Assembly (NCBI GenBank): GCA_012512335.1
Contig: JAAZEK010000431.1
Coordinates: 1-12,455 of the forward strand
Source: Clostridiales bacterium
GTDB lineage: Bacteria > Bacillota > Clostridia > Caldicoprobacterales > DTU083
DNA: 12,455 nucleotides
Direction of reading: 5' to 3'
Shown here one piece after another: positions 1-6,445 of the stretch. The notes under the pieces were generated by a model that was given only the letters and a program-made list of their open reading frames with translations, was not told where the DNA came from and searched no databases. How positions within the stretch are numbered: position 1 is the stretch's first letter; each line of letters opens with the position of its first letter. The translations under genes and the position numbers were made by a program.

Positions 1-422
1 CGTTTGCCGCGTATTCCACCGTTATAGCCGTGTTTGAGAACATAATTTCCTTTGGAATGGATCTATGGGGTTGGAGCCGTAAGAAAGCAGCTGTAATTAA
101 TACGATTTTGCTAATTATACTTTCCATGCCTGTAATTCTAGGCTTTAACGTACTTAGTGGAGTACAGCCTTTAGGAGCGGGAAGCGGTATACTAGACTTG
201 GAAGATTTCATAGTCAGCTATAATCTACTTCCCTTGGGTTCGCTGGGATATTTACTCTTCTGTGTTACTCGCTATGGTTGGGGATTTGACAATTTCATGA
301 AGGAAGCCAACACAGGCAAAGGTATAAAAATGCCTCGTGCACTGAAAGGATATCTGCAATGGGTATTACCTGCTATTATTATATTAGTATTGATTCAAGG
401 ATATATAAACTTCTTTAAATAA
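1..422 (+). CDS. Sodium:neurotransmitter symporter (NSS) family transporter, C-terminal part
   Basis: Partial gene: the reading frame is open from base 3 and ends in TAA at 420-422, giving 139 visible residues; the start lies outside the window. The visible part holds about three hydrophobic helices. It opens with FAAYSTVIAVFENIISF and continues into DLWGWSRKK, a pattern I recognise from the later helices of bacterial NSS transporters (MhsT/TnaT type), which take up amino acids or related solutes with Na+ in the cytoplasmic membrane. The substrate cannot be told from this part. A GTG at base 30 could be read as a start, but the frame and the family similarity continue upstream of it, so it is internal. 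A strong terminator follows, so the gene ends its transcription unit and is probably unrelated to the zinc-ribbon genes downstream. Confidence 0.85.
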   Translation, partial: FAAYSTVIAVFENIISFGMDLWGWSRKKAAVINTILLIILSMPVILGFNVLSGVQPLGAGSGILDLEDFIVSYNLLPLGSLGYLLFCVTRYGWGFDNFMKEANTGKGIKMPRALKGYLQWVLPAIIILVLIQGYINFFK

Positions 423-470
423 GAAGGTATAAGCTGACATAATAGCTGTAAAAGATCCTAAAACAGGTCA

Positions 471-506
471 AAAAAGCTTCTCATTAGAACTAATGAGGAG
501 CTTTTT
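471..506 (+). terminator. Rho-independent terminator after the NSS transporter gene
   Basis: A 16-bp stem (471-486 with 491-506, one G-U wobble) with the 4-base loop GAAC. The 3' arm ends in CTTTTT and is followed by TCTCTT. It sits 48 bases after the transporter stop and separates it from the next operon. Confidence 0.9.
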
Positions 507-618
507 CTCTTATATCCATTGTACTAATGAATAGAACAAATCATTTTTCATGTTTATTATAAATGTGAGAAAGTTATATATGCATATAGAATAAATATCC
601 TTTAAGGAGTGGATCTTC

Positions 619-1080
619 ATGAGTGATTTATACGGTGGATTTGGTAGTCTATTCAAAGGACTTTCTGGGTTTATGCCACAAGACGATCCAGATGTAAAAA
701 TAATGACAGCACAGTCTGATCTCAGTGATTTGCGAAAAAAAGAGCTAGAGCTATATGCTGAAATAGGCAAGAATGCCCTTGCTGCAGGCGGGCAATTTCC
801 TGAACTGGAAAACAAGCTAAGACTAGTAGAGGCAAATATAGCAGAAGCTGAGCAAAAGCTAAGCGGTGCTCAAGCTGAAAAAGAAGCCAAGGAATCTGCT
901 GAATTGTTGGAAGAGGAAGCGCTTACCTGTCCTTCTTGTGGCAATATTAACCAAGAGGGGATAAAGTTTTGCCAGGAATGTGGCACAAAGCTAGGGGCTT
1001 TAAAATGCTCCAAATGTAGTGCTAACTTAACAGCTGGCACAAGGTTCTGTGGCGAATGCGGTACAAAACAGGAGGGATGA
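619..1080 (+). CDS. Coiled-coil protein with two C-terminal zinc ribbons
   Basis: A 153-residue cytoplasmic protein of unknown function. Residues about 30-100 are rich in Glu, Lys, Ala and Leu with heptad-like spacing and probably form a coiled coil. The C-terminus has two zinc ribbons: C104/C107 with C118/C121, and C130/C133 with C144/C147. Each ends in the CGTK-type turn common in double-zinc-ribbon (DZANK-like) proteins. The ATG at 619 is supported by AAGGAG at 604-609. The stop overlaps the ribosome site of the next zinc-ribbon gene, so the two are almost certainly co-transcribed and perhaps translationally coupled. The N-terminus (YGGFGSLFKGLSGF) is glycine- and aromatic-rich and could contact membrane or partner protein, which is a guess. 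No catalytic motif is visible; a scaffold or adaptor role is the most reasonable inference. Confidence 0.85.
   Translation: MSDLYGGFGSLFKGLSGFMPQDDPDVKIMTAQSDLSDLRKKELELYAEIGKNALAAGGQFPELENKLRLVEANIAEAEQKLSGAQAEKEAKESAELLEEEALTCPSCGNINQEGIKFCQECGTKLGALKCSKCSANLTAGTRFCGECGTKQEG
1070..1076 (+). promoter_or_regulatory. Ribosome binding site that fixes the start of the second zinc-ribbon gene
   Basis: AGGAGGG lies inside the last codons of the preceding gene, 5 bases before the ATG at 1082. It selects 1082 over the in-frame upstream codon at 1049, which has no comparable site and would lie inside the previous gene. Confidence 0.8.
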
Positions 1081-1081
1081 C

Positions 1082-1420
1082 ATGGCAGGTTATAAGCACC
1101 CTTGCATACACTGCGGAATATACATCGATAGAGACTCACGCTTTTGCCCCAATTGTCAGAGTGGCAGTCCTTTTGGTTACCTGTGCCCTAGCTGTTTGCG
1201 ACCTATTGAAAAAGGGCAGCCTCTTTGTTCAGGCTGTGGTCGATCTCTGTATGTTACTTGCCCTGTTTGTAATATGCCAAGCTTTGTTCAGGAAAAGTGT
1301 GAGCGTTGTAACGGGGCTCTGATGATACCTTGTAATAATCCACGTTGTGGAGTAATGCAGTTTTTTGAGAATACAAAATGTACTGCTTGCGGTAAAAAAA
1401 TCAAGAAAAATAGGAAATGA
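1082..1420 (+). CDS. Small protein made of four tandem zinc ribbons
   Basis: A 112-residue protein that is nearly all zinc ribbon. In order the knuckles are CIHC, CPNC, CPSC, CSGC, CPVC, CERC, CNNPRC and CTAC, which pair naturally into four treble-clef or rubredoxin-like ribbons. Only the seventh knuckle departs from CxxC (it is CxxxxC). A basic tail (KKIKKNRK) ends the protein. The ATG at 1082 follows a strong ribosome site. The gene starts one base after the upstream stop, and its own stop lies 9 bases before the next start, so it is the middle gene of a three-gene zinc-ribbon operon. No hydrophobic segment or enzyme motif is visible. Zinc binding is well supported by the residues; the role (nucleic-acid binding, protein bridging or metal buffering) is not shown. 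Confidence 0.85.
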   Translation: MAGYKHPCIHCGIYIDRDSRFCPNCQSGSPFGYLCPSCLRPIEKGQPLCSGCGRSLYVTCPVCNMPSFVQEKCERCNGALMIPCNNPRCGVMQFFENTKCTACGKKIKKNRK

Positions 1421-1429
1421 GGTGAGGAT

Positions 1430-2182
1430 ATGTTGCAATCCTTTACAAGAAATTATGAAGATAATTCCACTGAAGCTGGATTTCAGTTTACTTTTTATTG
1501 TGATCTCTGCCAAGATGGACATAAAAGCAGTTTTATAGAATCAGAAACATATAAAAAAGGTCGCGGCTTAAGAGGCTTAGCTCAAGGTGCAGGTGTTCTG
1601 GGCAGTCTACTAGGTGGGCGAGTAGGTAATCTTGGATATTCGCTAGAGCGAGGTGGTCATGTCCTGTCCGATAGGTTTGCAGGGATGAGTCCAGAATGGC
1701 AGAAGGAGCATGAGAATGCCTTTGAACGAGGAAAAAACGAAGCTCAAAGATTTTTTAATCGATGCCATGGATGTCGCATATGGGTATGTGAATCTTGCTA
1801 TAACGAGGATGAGGGTTTATGTACCGAATGCGCACCTAGGCAGGAAATCACAGTTGCAAGAGCTCGTGCTGATGCTATGAAGCGAAACATAGAAGAAGCT
1901 GCCGAAAGCGCTACCGTTTGGAAGGGCAATATTGAGAGCAAAACTACCATTTGCACAAGCTGCAATAAGCCAGCTGGAACGGGTAAGTTTTGCAACAATT
2001 GCGGAGCATCACTTGCATTAGCTGTTTGTCCCAGCTGTAAGAAGGAAAATGCTAAAACAGTGCGCTTCTGCAACCATTGTGGCTCATCTATGAGTGCGCC
2101 TGCAGTCAGCAAATGCCCTGGGTGTGGGGATGAATACTCACCTGGCACGAAATTCTGTGGTGGCTGCGGGACCAAGCTGTAG
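1430..2182 (+). CDS. Multi-zinc-ribbon protein with a glycine-rich central segment
   Basis: A 250-residue protein with ten CxxC knuckles. C24/C27 stand alone near the N-terminus. Residues about 45-78 form a Gly/Leu-rich stretch (GLAQGAGVLGSLLGGRVG) that could be a membrane-associating or flexible segment. C112/C115, C120/C123 and C131/C134 lie close together as a cysteine-rich module (CHGC, CESC, CTEC). After a charged helical linker, three zinc ribbons close the protein, the first beginning at C175/C178 and the last ending in CGGCGTKL. The ATG at 1430 follows AGGTGAGG just after the upstream stop. This is the last gene of the three-gene zinc-ribbon run, and its C-terminal ribbons resemble those of the first gene. 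CDLC near the N-terminus and CHGC may complete a split metal site. Function unknown; an adaptor or scaffold is likelier than an enzyme. Confidence 0.85.
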   Translation: MLQSFTRNYEDNSTEAGFQFTFYCDLCQDGHKSSFIESETYKKGRGLRGLAQGAGVLGSLLGGRVGNLGYSLERGGHVLSDRFAGMSPEWQKEHENAFERGKNEAQRFFNRCHGCRIWVCESCYNEDEGLCTECAPRQEITVARARADAMKRNIEEAAESATVWKGNIESKTTICTSCNKPAGTGKFCNNCGASLALAVCPSCKKENAKTVRFCNHCGSSMSAPAVSKCPGCGDEYSPGTKFCGGCGTKL

Positions 2183-2234
2183 CACCCATTTAACAAGTGA
2201 ATAAATATATGACGTTGGTTGGGGGGAGTAAATT

Positions 2235-2504
2235 ATGTTCTTCTTAAATAGGTTCCTGAATAAGTTTAATAGACCTAAGAATGATGAGAATGACAAAATT
2301 TCCATATCACAAAGATTATCTACCCTGACCAATCAGGAGTTTTTAGTTTTTATGTTGTTACGTGAGGGCTTTTCAAAGGATGAATGCTCTCATAGACTAG
2401 GGATGAAAAGGAGGGATGTTAAGAAATACACTAAACATATATACAGAAAACTTAATGTTAGAACTAACGCGGAATTGATTATGATATACAAGGAAGCAAA
2501 TTAG
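2235..2504 (+). CDS. Small stand-alone LuxR-type HTH protein
   Basis: An 89-residue protein whose residues 31-85 form a GerE/LuxR-type helix-turn-helix: a LTNQE opening, GFSKDECSHRLGM for helices 2-3, RRDVKKYTKHIYRKL for the recognition helix and beyond, then NVRTNAEL. No receiver, PAS or autoinducer domain precedes it; the first 30 residues are basic and Asn-rich. A GGGGGGAG ribosome site at 2220-2227 supports ATG 2235. The gene starts 52 bases after the zinc-ribbon operon in the same direction, so it may be transcribed with it and regulate it. GerE of Bacillus shows that single-domain proteins of this type can be real transcription factors. The end of its HTH (IYRKLNVRTNAEL) closely parallels the one at the end of the membrane protein at 3526-4989 (SYRKLEINSRTEL), suggesting a common group or shared target sites. 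Confidence 0.85.
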   Translation: MFFLNRFLNKFNRPKNDENDKISISQRLSTLTNQEFLVFMLLREGFSKDECSHRLGMKRRDVKKYTKHIYRKLNVRTNAELIMIYKEAN

Positions 2505-2575
2505 TGCTAAATGAGTAGGATCTATTCGTATTTAAAGTCTCATGACTAATGTCGCGAGATGTATTTTAAAATAAC

Positions 2576-2581
2576 AGGAGG
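2576..2581 (+). promoter_or_regulatory. Ribosome binding site that fixes the start at 2589
   Basis: AGGAGG with 7 bases to ATG 2589. An in-frame ATG at 2559 lies upstream of this site and lacks one of its own. Starting at 2589 puts the zinc-ribbon cysteines right at the N-terminus, as usual for this kind of protein. Confidence 0.8.
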
Positions 2582-2588
2582 TATTATT

Positions 2589-3038
2589 ATGCATTGTAAC
2601 AATTGCGGGCAAGAAATAACGACTAATGTGAAGTTTTGTGACGGATGTGGCTCTCCCGTTGCTCCTGCACAAGGTAATCAAGCAGCGACCCATGCTGCTC
2701 CAGTAGCCAAAGATGATCGGGATAACAAGGCAGTTTTTATTCTCTCCTACATTCTATTCTTTTTACCACTGATATCCTGTCCCGAGTCTAAGGTCGGACG
2801 ATTCCATGCAAACCAAGGATTGGTGTTGTTAATTGCATCAGTTGCAGGCCATATCGTGCTGTCAATCTTTAATTCAATTATTCTGGCTATTTCATGGAGA
2901 TTATGGGCTATTACTTCCCTACTGTCATGGGCATGGATAATTGCTATAGGTGCTTTAGCGATTATAGGTATGATAAATGCTAATAAGGGCGAACAAAAAC
3001 CTCTTCCTATTATCGGAGGTATCACAATTTTGAAGTAA
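2589..3038 (+). CDS. Zinc-ribbon membrane protein with a Tic20/DUF4870-like region
   Basis: A 149-residue protein. One zinc ribbon occupies residues 3-20 (C3/C6 and C17/C20, of the CNNC...CDGC type). A polar Ala/Gln-rich linker follows, then three or so hydrophobic helices from about residue 48 to 135. The motif YILFFLPLI followed by CPESKVGRFHANQGLVLL is the signature I associate with the DUF4870/Tic20-like small membrane proteins of Firmicutes, where the conserved HANQ segment follows the first helix. The likely topology is a cytoplasmic zinc ribbon on a membrane anchor. It stands 84 bases after the LuxR-type gene in the same direction and is followed by a terminator, so it closes this gene group. 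Its function is unknown; the shared zinc-ribbon theme is the main reason to link it to the genes at 619-2182. Confidence 0.82.
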   Translation: MHCNNCGQEITTNVKFCDGCGSPVAPAQGNQAATHAAPVAKDDRDNKAVFILSYILFFLPLISCPESKVGRFHANQGLVLLIASVAGHIVLSIFNSIILAISWRLWAITSLLSWAWIIAIGALAIIGMINANKGEQKPLPIIGGITILK

Positions 3039-3071
3039 GTGATAATATCATACAATCTATTAGTTAGATAG

Positions 3072-3106
3072 AAGGGGTCACTTGAAAATTTCAGGTGACT
3101 CCTTTT
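3072..3106 (+). terminator. Rho-independent terminator after the zinc-ribbon membrane protein gene
   Basis: A 14-bp stem (3072-3085 with 3091-3104, two G-U wobbles), a 5-base loop and a TTTT run at 3103-3106. It closes the 619-3038 gene group. The repeat element begins only a few bases later. Confidence 0.88.
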
Positions 3107-3111
3107 GTAAC

Positions 3112-3338
3112 GTAACTGTTCACTGGGAAATCAAAATAATAAATATATTCCAGTCGTTGTTGCCATCACGAATCAATCTAGAGCTCATCTCAGCTGAAAA
3201 TACTACACCTTCCAAACTCACTGCGTTCAGACAATGAAAGGTGCTTAACGCATTTTCTGCTGATATTCGCTAAGATTGATAATCGTTCCTGCAAAGGCTC
3301 CTTCCATATGATTTATTATTTTGGATGTGAACAGTAAC
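3112..3338. mobile_element. MITE-like non-coding element with terminal inverted repeats
   Basis: A ~227-bp non-coding element. Its ends are inverted repeats: GTAACTGTTCAC at 3112-3123 against GTTACTGTTCAC (reverse complement of 3327-3338), and AAAATAATAAAT at 3133-3144 against its exact complement at 3311-3322. Inside, 3172-3201 pairs with 3252-3280 (ATCAATCT, ATnTCAGCnGAAAAT in common), and CACCTT at 3206-3211 pairs with AAGGTG at 3238-3243. The whole element can therefore fold into one long imperfect hairpin. It has no ORF, and its left 51 bases recur at 5005-5054. This is what a miniature inverted-repeat element moved by a transposase elsewhere would look like. No clear target-site duplication is visible. 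Bases 3346-3512, between it and the ribosome site of the next gene, hold only a possible -10 box. Confidence 0.65.
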
Positions 3339-3388
3339 CTTTTCTACGGTTTGTAAAATATATGCTGGTTAATTTCGTTGGGAAGGTT

Positions 3389-3394
3389 TATAAT
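3389..3394 (+). promoter_or_regulatory. Possible -10 box upstream of the membrane LuxR gene
   Basis: A perfect TATAAT lies 132 bases before the start at 3526. The best -35 at 17-bp spacing is TGGTTA (3366-3371), a poor match, so an activator might be needed if this is a promoter. The leader after it shows no riboswitch that I recognise. Confidence 0.3.
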
Positions 3395-3525
3395 GATTAC
3401 AGCGCTTGTATACTTACTTAATAAAATAATCATACACTTGGAATCTAATATACATATATGTGATCCAGTTTGTATATTGTTCAGATAGAGGATTCTGCTT
3501 GTAATACTTTTTAGGAGGTACTGGT

Positions 3526-4989
3526 ATGTCCCAGCCAAATACGCCGATAGGGCAATCCCCTCATAATTCCAGTACGTCTAACAATAATGTTATTAGCATC
3601 AGAGGGATTCGAGAGCAAAATTTACCCTATCTTATTATATGGATTATCTTTTCTGCCTGGACCATTGTGTTCGCCGTTTGGTGGACAGAATCCCCTTTGA
3701 TAGACCCAGTTTTTAGATCAAAGATACGTAATATAATTCACTATGTATTTCTTATTTCATCTGCATTATTTATATTTCTTATGCGCAAGGAGTGGTTTGT
3801 TACCCTCTCGCGCATTGGAGCTATATCAGTCATTATTAGCATGGGGACATTTATAGTAGCAAGGGATCCTAAAATTCAAATAATCTCAGCAATTGTCACT
3901 GCTATGGCTTTAGGTTCTGTATACATTGGCATATATACACCTTATGTTTTCGCACTAAATAACACGGAAAAGATTTTTGCCGTAGTTGGTAGTCACATTT
4001 TAATTAATATTTTGTTATTTTTACAGCTGGGAAGTGCTACTATAAGCTTAAGTCACCAATTGGTACTAATTATATCTTTCGTAATTTTGATTTTTGCCCT
4101 TAGCTTTATTCTTTTTTTTAAGAAGAGTAGCATAACTATAGAAGCAAGCTTAGCTCTAGAAGAACCAGTTGAGATTCCCTTTAGAATCTATCTTACAGCT
4201 CTTTTTAATTTTTTTATAATTATTTTGACCAAGGGAGTAGGCCATGGTATTTTACATATAACCATGCAACAAACGAACATGCCTGTACTACTGTGGTATA
4301 TAGTAGGGGGTCTTTGTGGTTGCATTGTTTACATATCAATTTATGCTATTTCAAAAAAGGCCTTTATATGGCTCGCAAATATCACTTTTGCCAGTGTAAC
4401 CATGTCAATATTATGCTATGCATTAGTCATACAGCTACCTATTATAGCATTAGTGTTTGCTTTTCTTCTTGGCTTAGGTAGCACGATAGCTATGATAAAT
4501 GTGTATTACATCTTGGGAGTCATAGGCAAGAAATACAATAGCATTCTTTATTTTAGGTTCTCTTACCTATTTATTGTAGTGTTAGGCGGAATAGTTGGCA
4601 TCCTAATCGGAAATCACATAACCCATGTAAATAATCTTGAAATATCATATTTATTTTCACTTATAGCAAGCTTAGTTATGCTTACATTCCTTGTTATGTC
4701 TCCATTATTCGTTAAATCAGAAATAGAAAATGATTGGGCTAAAGACTCTCACAGTATGGAAATAGATAATGATCCATATTCCATGTTTAGAAAGTATAGC
4801 TTAAGTAAAAGAGAAGTTGAGGTTTGCAAGCTTTTATTGGATGGCTATACCATGCGGCAAATATCAGCCATGCTTTCTATATCCTATTCCACTGTCAATA
4901 CCTATTGCACAAGCTCTTATCGAAAACTGGAGATTAACAGCAGAACAGAGCTATTGCTCTTATTTAAGGATTACGTTCTTAAACAGTGA
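3526..4989 (+). CDS. Transporter-like (MFS-like) membrane protein with C-terminal LuxR-type HTH
   Basis: A 487-residue fusion. After a polar N-terminus of about 30 residues come about twelve hydrophobic helices (residues 33-405) arranged in two halves around a charged loop near residues 195-215, as in major-facilitator proteins. A short charged linker leads to a LuxR/GerE-type HTH at residues 426-480 (LSKREVEVCKLLLDGYT, then ISAMLSISYSTVNTY, then YRKLEINSRTEL). Such membrane-embedded one-component regulators are known in anaerobes such as Eggerthella and Desulfitobacterium relatives; the membrane part probably senses a ligand or acts as transporter and sensor, and the HTH would bind DNA at the membrane. 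The start at 3526 follows AGGAGG at 3513-3518. The gene stands alone between two copies of a repeat element. The target genes are unknown, but the related HTH at 2235-2504 is the nearest candidate partner. Confidence 0.88.
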   Translation: MSQPNTPIGQSPHNSSTSNNNVISIRGIREQNLPYLIIWIIFSAWTIVFAVWWTESPLIDPVFRSKIRNIIHYVFLISSALFIFLMRKEWFVTLSRIGAISVIISMGTFIVARDPKIQIISAIVTAMALGSVYIGIYTPYVFALNNTEKIFAVVGSHILINILLFLQLGSATISLSHQLVLIISFVILIFALSFILFFKKSSITIEASLALEEPVEIPFRIYLTALFNFFIIILTKGVGHGILHITMQQTNMPVLLWYIVGGLCGCIVYISIYAISKKAFIWLANITFASVTMSILCYALVIQLPIIALVFAFLLGLGSTIAMINVYYILGVIGKKYNSILYFRFSYLFIVVLGGIVGILIGNHITHVNNLEISYLFSLIASLVMLTFLVMSPLFVKSEIENDWAKDSHSMEIDNDPYSMFRKYSLSKREVEVCKLLLDGYTMRQISAMLSISYSTVNTYCTSSYRKLEINSRTELLLLFKDYVLKQ

Positions 4990-5012
4990 ATAGTAGCTGT
5001 TACAGTTCACTG
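4984..5012. repeat. Imperfect palindrome across the stop of the membrane LuxR gene
   Basis: CAGTGAA at 4984-4990 and TTCACTG at 5006-5012 are complementary, with partly matching sequence between. The left part resembles the reverse complement of the end of the MITE-like element and the right part is the element end itself. It could be a head-to-head pair of element ends or a weak hairpin; there is no T-run, so I do not call it a terminator. Confidence 0.4.
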
Positions 5013-5054
5013 GGAAGTAAAATAATAAATATATTCCAGTCGCTGTTGCCATCA
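5005..5054. repeat. Truncated second copy of the MITE-like element end
   Basis: These 50 bases match 3118-3168 in direct orientation with about three differences (GTTCACTGGG..., AAAATAATAAATATATTCCA, GTCGCTGTTGCCATCA). After CCATCA the similarity stops, and no right-hand inverted end is found before the next gene, so this is a remnant or solo end. Confidence 0.8.
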
Positions 5055-5091
5055 AAAAATGTGAATAATTTGAAAACCTTTAGCAATATCA

Positions 5092-5120
5092 TTGAATAAT
5101 GGCAAGGTGTCCTATATAAT
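5092..5120 (+). promoter_or_regulatory. Probable promoter of the zinc-ribbon/DUF5685/J-protein/Hsp70 operon
   Basis: TTGAAT (5092-5097), a 17-bp spacer and a perfect TATAAT (5115-5120) form a good housekeeping-type promoter. The start of transcription would be near 5127, leaving a leader of about 80 bases before ATG 5209. No CIRCE element (the HrcA operator usual for dnaK operons) is visible here. Confidence 0.55.
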
Positions 5121-5125
5121 TAATT

Positions 5126-5162
5126 ATTGACATCTGTCTATATTTTTGGGCAAACTGTCAAT
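5126..5162. repeat. Inverted repeat ATTGACA...TGTCAAT in the operon leader
   Basis: Perfect 7-base arms at 5126-5132 and 5156-5162 with 23 bases between. It begins at the predicted transcription start of the chaperone operon, where a repressor could act. It may also be chance in AT-rich DNA. Confidence 0.3.
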
Positions 5163-5208
5163 GGAGAGTTATTATCCAAGTAACAATTTTGAACAAGGGG
5201 ATTATTAG

Positions 5209-5604
5209 ATGAGATCATGGTTACAACGTTTTATGTATGGGCGATATGGGCAGGATGATCTAAGTCGTTTTATGATTATTCTTGCCCTTATTTTTAGTGT
5301 CCTTTCAATATTTACCAAATGGGTGCTGTTGAATTCATTGGGAATGGTTTTAATTTTTTTGATAGCCTTCCGCATGTTTTCACGTAATACAACAGCCCGG
5401 GCTCAAGAAAATTATGGATACTTACGTATGAGAGGAAAAGTAATTCAGTTTTTCAAGAACATAAAGCTAAGGCTGAGCCAACGAAATACACATCGGTTTT
5501 ATCGATGCCCTTCCTGTAAACAACAATTGAGAGTGCCCAGGGGAAAAGGGCTTATCACAATCCGTTGTCCTAAGTGTAAAACATCTTTTGAGAAAAAAAC
5601 TTGA
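5209..5604 (+). CDS. Two-helix membrane protein with C-terminal zinc ribbon
   Basis: A 131-residue protein. The N-terminus (MRSWLQRFMYGRYGQDDLSR) is basic and aromatic, followed by two hydrophobic helices at about residues 20-37 and 40-57 separated by a very short turn. Then come a basic, probably cytoplasmic region and a zinc ribbon formed by C100/C103 and C120/C123 (CPSC...RCPKC). The N-terminal RYGQDDLSRF pattern and layout match a small family I have seen in Clostridia next to Hsp70/J-protein genes; it has no established function. ATG 5209 follows AAGGGG at 5195-5200. The next gene begins 28 bases after the stop in the same direction, so this is the first gene of the operon that ends with dnaK. 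The likely location is the cytoplasmic membrane with the zinc ribbon inside, where it could recruit partners. Confidence 0.82.
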   Translation: MRSWLQRFMYGRYGQDDLSRFMIILALIFSVLSIFTKWVLLNSLGMVLIFLIAFRMFSRNTTARAQENYGYLRMRGKVIQFFKNIKLRLSQRNTHRFYRCPSCKQQLRVPRGKGLITIRCPKCKTSFEKKT

Positions 5605-5632
5605 GAAAGCATAATATAGAGGAGGGTAGCAA

Positions 5633-6445
5633 GTGTTTGGATATGTGGTCATAAACCCAAAAGCCTTATCCAAGGAAGAACGACAACAATATAATAAGCA
5701 TTATTGCGGACTGTGTCATCAATTAAATGAAAAATACGGCAATACAGGTCGTGCCACTCTTACCTATGATATGACATTTTTAACCATACTGCTTTCTTCT
5801 TTATATGAAATGGAAGAGAGTCAGGACAGTCAGCGCTGTATAGCACATCCTATTAGGCAGCAGTCTTATGTAGAAACGGAAATTACATCATATGCAGCGG
5901 ATATGAATATAGTTTTAAGCTATTATCAAATGTTGGATGATGCTAATGATGACAATAACCTGGTTGCCAAACAAAAGAGCAGGATTCTGGAGAAATATTT
6001 ACCCCTAATAGAAAAAGAATATCCAGTGCAGTGTGAAGCAATTGCTAGCAGTTTAAAACAGCTTGGAGAGATGGAAGTAGCTAATGAGCTGAATCCAGAT
6101 TTACCTGCCAACTGCTTTGGAGAGCTAATGGGCTCTGTATTCGTTTGGCGTCAGGATGAATATTCCGAAGGCCTATGGCAAATGGGAGCAGCTTTAGGCC
6201 GTTATATTTATCTGTTGGATGCAGTTAATGACTTGAAGGCTGATATAAAAAAACAAAGGTACAATCCTTTAATTTCACAGATGGAGACGGATTTTACACC
6301 TATGCTAACTGTAATGATGGCAGAATGTACTAATGAATTTGAGAACTTGCCAATAAAGCGTGATAAACATATTTTACAAAACATTTTGTATTCTGGTGTT
6401 TGGCAGAAGTATCGGGTGCAAAAGCGAAAAGGGGTGGAGTCATAA
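5633..6445 (+). CDS. DUF5685 family protein with isoprenoid-synthase-like aspartate motifs
   Basis: A 270-residue soluble, mostly helical protein that I place in DUF5685 from its opening (MFGYVVINP, then YCGLCHQL) and the following TYDMTFLTILLSSLYE. The GTG start at 5633 is set by GGAGGG at 5621-5626. C25/C28 (CGLC) and C69/H72 (RCIAHP) could together bind a metal ion. Two acidic motifs stand out: D102-D103-A-N-D106-D107 in one helix, and D196-A-V-N-D200-L-K-A-D204 followed by R209-Y-N-P212. The second resembles the RDxxEDxxxGRxYLP motif of squalene/phytoene synthases, and their order and spacing suit an all-helical isoprenoid-synthase fold. This is my inference; no activity is known for the family. 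It overlaps no neighbour, and the J-protein gene begins 1 base after its stop, so the two are likely coupled. Confidence 0.82.
   Translation: MFGYVVINPKALSKEERQQYNKHYCGLCHQLNEKYGNTGRATLTYDMTFLTILLSSLYEMEESQDSQRCIAHPIRQQSYVETEITSYAADMNIVLSYYQMLDDANDDNNLVAKQKSRILEKYLPLIEKEYPVQCEAIASSLKQLGEMEVANELNPDLPANCFGELMGSVFVWRQDEYSEGLWQMGAALGRYIYLLDAVNDLKADIKKQRYNPLISQMETDFTPMLTVMMAECTNEFENLPIKRDKHILQNILYSGVWQKYRVQKRKGVES

Noticed and set aside
4293..4481. 62-codon ORF in another frame inside the membrane LuxR gene
   Set aside because: Fully inside a well-supported gene, without its own ribosome site or family similarity.
3112..5054. Composite transposon carrying the membrane LuxR gene
   Set aside because: The right copy is only a 50-bp remnant and no transposase or target duplication is visible.
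5127..5155. TTGACA at 5127 as a -35 box
   Set aside because: The sequence 17 bp further on (GCAAAC) is not a -10 box; the promoter at 5092-5120 fits better.
5705..5719. CGLCH in DUF5685 looks like a CxxCH haem-c binding motif
   Set aside because: The protein has no signal peptide and CGLC is part of the family's usual N-terminus; haem attachment needs export.
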